The notes below the pieces were generated by a model. The model did not search any database, was not told where the DNA came from, and saw only the letters and a program-made list of their open reading frames with translations. The position numbers were made by a program, and so were the translations under genes. Positions 7,834-12,960 of a DNA stretch of 12,960 bases are shown here, in pieces. Position 1 is the stretch's first letter, and each line of letters starts with the position of its first letter. Source of the DNA: Flavobacteriales bacterium (GTDB lineage Bacteria > Bacteroidota > Bacteroidia > Flavobacteriales_D > Crocinitomicaceae); the NCBI GenBank assembly GCA_947461185.1, contig CANHJY010000026.1:1-12960 (forward strand), written 5' to 3'.

Positions 7834-8737
7834 AATCTTTTAAAATGGTAATTTTTTGAGTGAGTGGCTCCACCAAAAAATGTTGTTTGACAGGTATTTT
7901 AATTTCTCGTCCTTGCAATGCTATTAAAGCATAACCTACTAGATAATAATCTAATTTTCCTTTTAATATTTTCTTAAATCCTGACAAAGCAGAAGACAAA
8001 TTATCAACCACTACCTCACCTTCAATTTGTTCTGTTGCATTGAATGCTATTTCTTTATTTATTTCAAAATCCCAGTTAGCAACACTATTTTGTTTTGCTT
8101 CATCTGCAAAAATTTCATACTGCATATTTTTTAATTCCAAGGGCAAATTCACAGTATTTTTAAAATCAAATGCAACATTAAATGTAGTTTCTTTAATCGA
8201 TGCCTTCACTAATTTTACAGACTTGGTCTTTAAGCCTTCTCCGTCCAATGATTTCGTAACCAAAGCAGTCACCAAATTATCCGTTTTTAGCATCGTTGGC
8301 ATTACTTTGTGTGATCGAATTCCAAGGAATGTAAATTTCCCCGTCAAATCTATATTTACTAAAATTGAGTCCATCAATAAAATATCTCGAAGGTCATTTT
8401 TCATAGAATCGGGATAGAAATCCATCTCGACAGGTAATCCTGAAAGGGATTTTCGTTGAAAGGTAATTGATTCATTAGCTGAGCCAATAGCAATCAGATG
8501 CTCTTTGTAAAACAGCTTAAATTGGATTTCTTTTCCATTTATTGAAAACCAATTTGGATTGTAAATTCCGACATTTGCAGAAGCTTTAAAAACCCCATTG
8601 TCAAATGATTGAATGTTAAATGAATTAATTTTTTTAAATTCAGGATATGAAATTGTTTGGGCAAGAATAAATCCAACACTGAATACAGTAATGAAAACTA
8701 TAAAGACTTTGGACTTAACTATTTTTTTCAAATGCAT
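7826..8737 (-). CDS. Tandem LEA14/WHy-like beta-sandwich protein with N-terminal signal or anchor
   Basis: The protein has 303 residues. A basic start (HLKKIVKSK) and hydrophobic segment (about 10-27, ending FILAQ) form a signal peptide or membrane anchor. There is no lipobox cysteine, so it is not an evident lipoprotein. The rest looks like two repeats of about 120 residues (roughly 38-155 and 168-290), each with alternating beta-strand pattern. The first contains the ASANVGIYNPNWFSINGKEI stretch, the asparagine-proline hallmark of LEA type 2 proteins; the second has AFDFKNTVNLPLELKNM in the equivalent place. LEA14-like domains are suspected to bind lipids or shield proteins; no enzymatic role is known. 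Its stop codon overlaps the start of the FHA-ABC exporter (ATGAGTGA, 8 nt), so translational coupling is likely and it could be a periplasmic partner of that exporter. That partnership is inference. Confidence 0.8.
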   Translation of the reverse strand: MHLKKIVKSKVFIVFITVFSVGFILAQTISYPEFKKINSFNIQSFDNGVFKASANVGIYNPNWFSINGKEIQFKLFYKEHLIAIGSANESITFQRKSLSGLPVEMDFYPDSMKNDLRDILLMDSILVNIDLTGKFTFLGIRSHKVMPTMLKTDNLVTALVTKSLDGEGLKTKSVKLVKASIKETTFNVAFDFKNTVNLPLELKNMQYEIFADEAKQNSVANWDFEINKEIAFNATEQIEGEVVVDNLSSALSGFKKILKGKLDYYLVGYALIALQGREIKIPVKQHFLVEPLTQKITILKDYE

Positions 8738-8772
8738 TGGTTTAAATTTATTTCAAATGGAACTTTTTTAAC

Positions 8773-10029
8773 TCAATATTTTTCGCCAGATGTGCAATCA
8801 AATCCATAATTATTCATGATGTGTTCTTGCGTACATTTTGCTCGTTTCTCGGAATAAGGATGAGAACGCATTAAATTTTCAAGCGCATCAAAATCTCCTT
8901 CGTTGGACTCCTTTTGCATTCGCTTCCAAAGTTCAATATTTACGCAGCCATTGTAACCAGCAGCAATTGCCAAATCAATTCCTGTCATATCGCAATGCGT
9001 TTCTTTTTTCTGCCCAAAAGAAATTGTTGCCATTTGAGCAAGAGCAGCTCCTTCAGCAGTTATCAGCCGTTCTTTCTGCAATTGGTCTTTTATGTGTCCT
9101 AATTCATTGTGGTTGATTTCATGCCCTATAACACATGCCAACTCATCGTTCGTTTTACAAAAACTATACATTTTGGTAGTGACAAATATTTTTGCACCAG
9201 CTGTAAATGCATTTAGTTCAGAAGATTCAATCAGAAATATTTGGTAATGAAATCCTTTTGGTTCCTTGATTTGATCGGTCAAACGTTTCAAAATGGTTCT
9301 TAAATTTTCAATTTTAAGTCCTGTTTCATAAAATCGATATTGATTTCTACAATCACTTAGTAATTGATTCCCAACTTTTTCTTCATCTTGAATCGTAACT
9401 TCTCCGCCCAAGGTATTTGTGACTTCTCTATCAACACTCTCTAGTACATCAATCATTTCTGTTGTTCCGAGATCTTTGTCATCATTTAAGCAACTAAAAT
9501 CATAAGTAATTTCCTTTTCTTTTTGAATTTCGTCTGGTTGATTCCTTATTTCATTAGGCTTTTCTGGATCAACAACTGCAGGTTTACCATCTCCAATTAC
9601 ATATTCATTTAATACGAACCACAATCCTCCCAAAACAATGATGACAGAAAACGTAATCAAAATAGTTTTCAAAGTCCCATTCATCTTTTTGGGCGCACTG
9701 AATTCATTTGGATATTGTAAAGGTTCGTTGGCTTCAGTTCCAGCGGAATAATCTACTTGATGCGCATCTGTTTGATCATAAGAATTGAAATTTCTCCAAC
9801 GCAAAGGAACATCAACGCCAGGCTTCACGATATCGTTTGGTTGAAGTTGCACTGACTCAAGAATTCTTCGTCCATTGACAAAAGTGCCGTTCGCAGAATT
9901 CTTATCAGTTAAAAAAATATTGCCTTGATCGTCGTAAAAAAATTCGCAATGATATCTCGAAACGGACGAATGAGTTAAAACAATATCATTGTCTTTTGCA
10001 CGTCCAACTTTTACAATTTTAAAACTCAT
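8773..10029 (-). CDS. FHA domain - transmembrane helix - M48-type zinc metallopeptidase
   Basis: The protein has 418 residues. The N-terminal FHA domain (about 1-78) has GRA (9-11), SRYH (24-27) and ANG (46-48), with most of the phosphothreonine-binding core. A linker leads to one transmembrane helix (about 120-141) preceded by KK, favouring FHA inside and the rest outside. The C-terminal part (about 175-418) fits peptidase family M48: zinc motif HEINH (303-307), third-ligand motif ETHCD (E343) followed by AGYN (367-370), and HPYSEKR (390-396). Eight cysteines (C180, C227, C291, C298, C346, C372, C399, C412) lie in the outside part against one (C28) inside, which fits a disulfide-bearing periplasmic domain. 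The gene starts inside the stop of the upstream kinase (ATGA, 4 nt overlap), so kinase and protease are likely made together. Likely role: proteolysis of envelope proteins under phosphothreonine control. The substrate is unknown. Confidence 0.9.
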   Translation of the reverse strand: MSFKIVKVGRAKDNDIVLTHSSVSRYHCEFFYDDQGNIFLTDKNSANGTFVNGRRILESVQLQPNDIVKPGVDVPLRWRNFNSYDQTDAHQVDYSAGTEANEPLQYPNEFSAPKKMNGTLKTILITFSVIIVLGGLWFVLNEYVIGDGKPAVVDPEKPNEIRNQPDEIQKEKEITYDFSCLNDDKDLGTTEMIDVLESVDREVTNTLGGEVTIQDEEKVGNQLLSDCRNQYRFYETGLKIENLRTILKRLTDQIKEPKGFHYQIFLIESSELNAFTAGAKIFVTTKMYSFCKTNDELACVIGHEINHNELGHIKDQLQKERLITAEGAALAQMATISFGQKKETHCDMTGIDLAIAAGYNGCVNIELWKRMQKESNEGDFDALENLMRSHPYSEKRAKCTQEHIMNNYGFDCTSGEKY

Positions 10030-10835
10030 ATAAATTGAATTATATCTAATTGAAACGCTTCACAACTTTGATAACGTTCTTTTTTATTTTTATTTGTCGC
10101 TTTTCTAAAAATGCGATTCATTTCATCTTCGTGTTCCAAGTCCAGTTCATTGTTGGCTATCAACCGTGGCATTTTATTGGTTTTTATTGATTGAAACAAT
10201 TCTTCTCTTGTTTCACTAGACTGAAATGGTAAACTTCCAGTAAGTAATTCAAACATTGAAATACCTGTTGAATAAATATCTGATAGAAAGTCTACTTCTT
10301 GACCATCAACCTGTTCAGGACTCATGTATGCCGGACTCCCGATTGGATTTTCACTTCGAGTTGATTTGTCGTCTTGTGAAATTCCAAAATCAACCAACTT
10401 GACTGAATTGGAATTGGATAACATGATGTTTGAAGGTTTTATATCCAAGTGAATCAAGTTGCGATCATGCACATAACTCAATGCGCTCAATACTTCATTT
10501 AACAAAAGTGCGACATTTTGAATCGGCAAAGGACCTGTTACAGTTGTCATGTAATCATACAAATTCTTGCCGTCAACGTATTCCATCACCAAATAATGAT
10601 TTTCTTCTGTAACGATGAAATCCTTTAATTTCACAATATTTGGATGATCCATGTACAAATACTGATTGGCTTCCTCAATGAATTTTTTGCGCACAAAATC
10701 GCTTTTAAACATATTCGCTTTTAGCTCTTTTACGGCCACAGGAAGTCCAGTATATAAATCTATACCTAGGTAAACAACAGCCGTTCCGCCACTATTTAAT
10801 ACCTTTACAAGCTCTATGTTATTGATTTGTTTCAT
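10026..10835 (-). CDS. Minimal soluble serine/threonine kinase with HLD motif and degenerate glycine loop
   Basis: The protein has 269 residues and is only a kinase domain, with no transmembrane segment. K36 in VAVKEL, glutamate in FIEEAN (54/55), IKPSN (132-136), DFG (149-151), the activation loop ending IGSPAYMSPEQ, SDIYS and the C-lobe KKERYQSC are all present. Two changes stand out. The HRD arginine is Leu (HLD, 129-131; Leu codon at 10446-10448), making it a non-RD kinase. The glycine loop reads NSGGTA where its neighbours have GEGGMG or GEGGMA, keeping the middle glycines only. Catalytic Asp131, Lys36 and Asp149 remain, so activity is likely; animal myosin light chain kinases also use HLD. 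Activity may therefore not depend on activation-loop phosphorylation. The start overlaps the PP2C stop by 1 nt (TAATG) and the stop overlaps the FHA-M48 start by 4 nt, placing it in a tight phosphatase-kinase-reader trio. Confidence 0.92.
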   Translation of the reverse strand: MKQINNIELVKVLNSGGTAVVYLGIDLYTGLPVAVKELKANMFKSDFVRKKFIEEANQYLYMDHPNIVKLKDFIVTEENHYLVMEYVDGKNLYDYMTTVTGPLPIQNVALLLNEVLSALSYVHDRNLIHLDIKPSNIMLSNSNSVKLVDFGISQDDKSTRSENPIGSPAYMSPEQVDGQEVDFLSDIYSTGISMFELLTGSLPFQSSETREELFQSIKTNKMPRLIANNELDLEHEDEMNRIFRKATNKNKKERYQSCEAFQLDIIQFI

Positions 10836-12400
10836 TAATTTTCACAAGGAATTTCTAGAATCATTTTTTCAATTGTTTTCCCCTCATTCAATGCTTGCTT
10901 TTCTTGCTTTTTTAATTTTTTATTATTATCTACATTATGAGATACTAGTGTTTCAATATTTAATTTAGGACACTTTAATATGTACAATTTAACGATTTCT
11001 CCCAATCCTTCATTTGGTTTAACCGTGTGATTTTTCAATATTTTTATTGATGAATTATCTTCTTTAACCTTTTCTTTTGATTTTACAGTCTTTTTATCAA
11101 CAACAATTTTAAAACCATGCCTTTCAAAGTTTCCTTCTTCGTTAAAAACGGAATCCCCAACTTCCAATGCCTTGATTTCTTTTTTCGACATTTTTTCAAT
11201 TTTCTTTGGGACATTAGATTTTTCTTTTCCTTTAGATGATTTTTCATCATCATCTTCAGAAGTTACAGTATTAGAAAACTCGGCATTTTCTTCTTTTAGC
11301 TTTGATTCAATTTTTGAAATTCTAGAATTAACAATTGTTATTGTCTTAATACTATCTCCGCAAGGAATTTCAAAGGTGTCATTTTGCACATTAATACTAT
11401 CATTTTCATTGATATTTTGACAACCGTTTCCATTTTGTAATTGTTCAATGCGCAAACAACTGCTAGCTTCTGGCTTAATTTCCTCTTTCCCCATCATCAT
11501 CATTAACACAACGCCAGCTCCGAATAGCAAAACTGCTCCTGCAATGATATAGGGCAACATACTTTTCTTTTTAACTGACTTAGTTGAGCCACCGCCAAAT
11601 TGCTGTGTAGAAGTCATATCTAACACTTTTGGTTTTGGATTGAAATGGACAAAACGAGAACTTACATGAATACTTTCCTCGATGAGTACCAAAGAAGCAG
11701 TAACGTTATCATGTCCTCCACTATTTAAAGCGGCTGTGATCAAGTTTTCAGAGGTAACCAACAAGTTATCTTCTTGCATGATTTGCTCCATGTCGCTGTC
11801 ATTTACCATACCATTCAAACCGTCTGAACAAAGAAGAAACAAGTCGCTCGCTTTTGGTAAAATAGCTGATGGACATATCGTTGCTCTTACAGATGGGGCT
11901 ATTCCTAAAGCTTGTAAAATTTGATTTTTGTTAGGATGGGTTTCTGTATCCTCGTCGTCAATAACACCAGAATCGACTAATGTTTGAACAAAAGAATGAT
12001 CTTTCGTGATTCGATTCAATTTTCCATTTGAACGCAAATAAATACGCGAATCTCCCACATGACCTATAAAACATTCTTCACCACGAATCAATAAAACGAC
12101 AGCTGTTGTGCCCATGCCTTTTAAGTCTGGATTACTCAAAGCCGATGCATATATTTGCTCATTTGCAAATGAAAGCGCGTGGTCAATTGCTTGAATCACA
12201 TTGTCATAAACTTCGCGCCGGAAATACTCAATAAGACTGTTTACTGCAATAGTCGAAGCTTGCGCTCCCCCAACGTGGCCACCCATTCCGTCACAAACGA
12301 CAAATAAATGACCGTTGGGAGTTACTGCTTCACCCAAATTATCTTCGTTGGCACTTCTAACTTTACCAACGTTGGTTAATGATTTACTGATGTATTTCAT
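10835..12400 (-). CDS. PP2C-family (PPM) protein phosphatase with membrane anchor and LysM-like tail
   Basis: The protein has 521 residues. The PP2C domain (about 1-242) shows the family motifs: VRSANED (14-20), VCDGMGGH (35-42) with metal-binding D37, GMGTTAV (95-101), HVGDSRIYL (114-122), ITKDHS (131-136), LCSDGL (190-195) with D193, and GGHDNVT (228-234) with D231. It should remove phosphate from Ser/Thr, reversing the cluster's kinases. A transmembrane helix (about 281-303) follows the basic KSVKKKS, so the catalytic domain is cytoplasmic and the tail outside. The tail has a coiled, highly charged region (about 305-450) and ends (about 458-518) with NHTVKPNEGLGEIVKLY and a final LEIP, resembling a LysM peptidoglycan-binding domain with insertions; this reading is tentative. 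It lies 19 nt after the FHA gene and overlaps the kinase by 1 nt. An outside cell-wall-sensing tail on a PP2C phosphatase is unusual. Confidence 0.93.
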   Translation of the reverse strand: MKYISKSLTNVGKVRSANEDNLGEAVTPNGHLFVVCDGMGGHVGGAQASTIAVNSLIEYFRREVYDNVIQAIDHALSFANEQIYASALSNPDLKGMGTTAVVLLIRGEECFIGHVGDSRIYLRSNGKLNRITKDHSFVQTLVDSGVIDDEDTETHPNKNQILQALGIAPSVRATICPSAILPKASDLFLLCSDGLNGMVNDSDMEQIMQEDNLLVTSENLITAALNSGGHDNVTASLVLIEESIHVSSRFVHFNPKPKVLDMTSTQQFGGGSTKSVKKKSMLPYIIAGAVLLFGAGVVLMMMMGKEEIKPEASSCLRIEQLQNGNGCQNINENDSINVQNDTFEIPCGDSIKTITIVNSRISKIESKLKEENAEFSNTVTSEDDDEKSSKGKEKSNVPKKIEKMSKKEIKALEVGDSVFNEEGNFERHGFKIVVDKKTVKSKEKVKEDNSSIKILKNHTVKPNEGLGEIVKLYILKCPKLNIETLVSHNVDNNKKLKKQEKQALNEGKTIEKMILEIPCEN

Positions 12401-12419
12401 ACGCTAAATTTTTATATTT

Positions 12420-12960
12420 TTAAATGTGGAACGTCAAAGTAATTTCTCCTACTTGGATGCAATCACCATGTTTTAGTTCGATTTCTGAAACTTTCATGTC
12501 GTTGACCAAAATTCCATTTGAACTTCCTAAATCACGAATCGTGTACACGTAATTTTTGAAATAAAGTTGAAAGTGGTTGCGAGATACCGTTGGATGTTTA
12601 ACCGTCCAAACATTGGTTTCATCTCTTCCTACAGTTAATCGTGGAGTTTGAATCTGAAAGCTTCCCGTTTCATTTCCAAATCGGAATTCAAACCAAGGGA
12701 AATTTCCTCGTTCTAACATTTTTTGCAACTGAACTTCGTCTTCTTGTGTTTGCGCTTGCAATTGTTTTGCACGCATCGCTTCTTCCGCCTCTTTTTGTTC
12801 CTGCTCTTTCATTTTCAGAAGCTCCATCTCTTGCTGCGTCATTTTTTGTTCGGTCGCTCGCTGTGTTTGCTCCATTTGTGAAAATTCTTTCTTGCGCTGT
12901 AATTCAAGTTCTTCTTTCTTTAGTTTATTCTTTTTGTACATCATCACAATGACTACAATA
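12420..12960 (-). CDS. FHA-domain protein with coiled coil and probable membrane anchor, 5' end cut by window edge
   Basis: The C-terminal FHA domain (about the last 95 residues) has the core motifs VGRDE, SRNH and GSSNG, so it should bind phosphothreonine peptides. Before it runs a region of about 75 residues rich in Gln, Glu and Lys, very likely a coiled coil that oligomerises or presents the FHA domain. A GTG at 12945-12947 followed by two ATG codons could be a start, but the frame stays open to the right edge and the upstream codons read I-V-V-I before V-M-M-Y-K-K. This looks like the end of a transmembrane helix followed by a positive cytoplasmic stretch. I therefore treat the gene as 5'-partial with an anchor and possibly an outside domain beyond the window. 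It is the first gene here in transcription order, 19 nt before the phosphatase. Confidence 0.85.
   Translation of the reverse strand, partial: IVVIVMMYKKNKLKKEELELQRKKEFSQMEQTQRATEQKMTQQEMELLKMKEQEQKEAEEAMRAKQLQAQTQEDEVQLQKMLERGNFPWFEFRFGNETGSFQIQTPRLTVGRDETNVWTVKHPTVSRNHFQLYFKNYVYTIRDLGSSNGILVNDMKVSEIELKHGDCIQVGEITLTFHI

Noticed and set aside
8040..8417. Plus-strand open frame of about 125 codons inside the LEA14-like gene
   Set aside because: It is antisense to a gene with clear domain signal and operon position, has no recognisable protein features, and looks like a chance reading frame.
11172..11420. Plus-strand open frame rich in Ser and Phe inside the phosphatase tail
   Set aside because: It mirrors the Lys/Glu/Asp-rich linker on the other strand; no start context or family match.
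12641..12952. Plus-strand open frame of about 103 codons opposite the FHA gene
   Set aside because: It is the antisense shadow of the repetitive Gln/Glu/Lys coiled-coil codons; its Leu/Phe/Ser-rich translation follows from that composition.
1..12960. Type VI secretion locus
   Set aside because: Kinase, PP2C and FHA genes are typical companions of T6SS, but no tss structural gene (sheath, ATPase, baseplate) is visible, so the assignment would rest only on analogy.
1..12960. Mobile element or phage island
   Set aside because: There is no transposase, integrase, terminal inverted repeat or tRNA edge, and base composition and gene style look uniform along the window.

Overview
The window is a dense, one-direction gene cluster (ten genes, all on the minus strand) given over to serine/threonine phospho-signalling. 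The AT-rich sequence, near absence of Shine-Dalgarno-like sites before the starts, and protein families such as a tandem LEA14-like lipid-domain protein and a DUF1566 (Lcl_C) domain suggest a Bacteroidota member, perhaps Flavobacteriales. No marker gene is present, so this placement is an inference.

In transcription order (right to left): an FHA protein cut by the right edge (12420-12960); a PP2C phosphatase with a membrane anchor and an extracytoplasmic tail (10835-12400); a small soluble kinase with an HLD instead of HRD motif (10026-10835); an FHA-TM-M48 metalloprotease (8773-10029); a tandem LEA14-like exported or anchored protein (7826-8737); an FHA-FHA-ABC exporter built like mycobacterial Rv1747 (5437-7833); a kinase ending in a DUF4190-type membrane hairpin (4244-5392); a kinase with a long acidic linker and an extracytoplasmic beta-rich domain (2534-4231); a kinase with an extracytoplasmic DUF1566 domain (947-2413); and a kinase cut by the left edge (1-919).

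Most genes overlap or nearly touch: PP2C/kinase 1 nt overlap (TAATG), kinase/M48 4 nt (ATGA), LEA/ABC 8 nt, and gaps of 12-44 nt elsewhere. The one larger gap is 120 nt (2414-2533). No stretch over 300 bases lacks a gene. I see no tRNA, rRNA, CRISPR array, insertion sequence or transposase.

The set contains every part of a phosphothreonine circuit: writers (five kinases), an eraser (PP2C) and readers (four FHA domains in three proteins). Two readers are fused to membrane effectors, an exporter and a probable periplasmic protease. Several kinases carry different extracytoplasmic domains behind similar catalytic domains, as if one kinase template had been duplicated and given different sensors. 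My working model, which is inference, is a transmembrane relay: outside signals reach the kinases, phosphothreonine is read by FHA domains, and export and periplasmic proteolysis respond. The parts list resembles the PpkA/PppA/Fha pathway of type VI secretion and the PknF-Rv1747 pair of mycobacteria, but no secretion-system structural gene is visible here.
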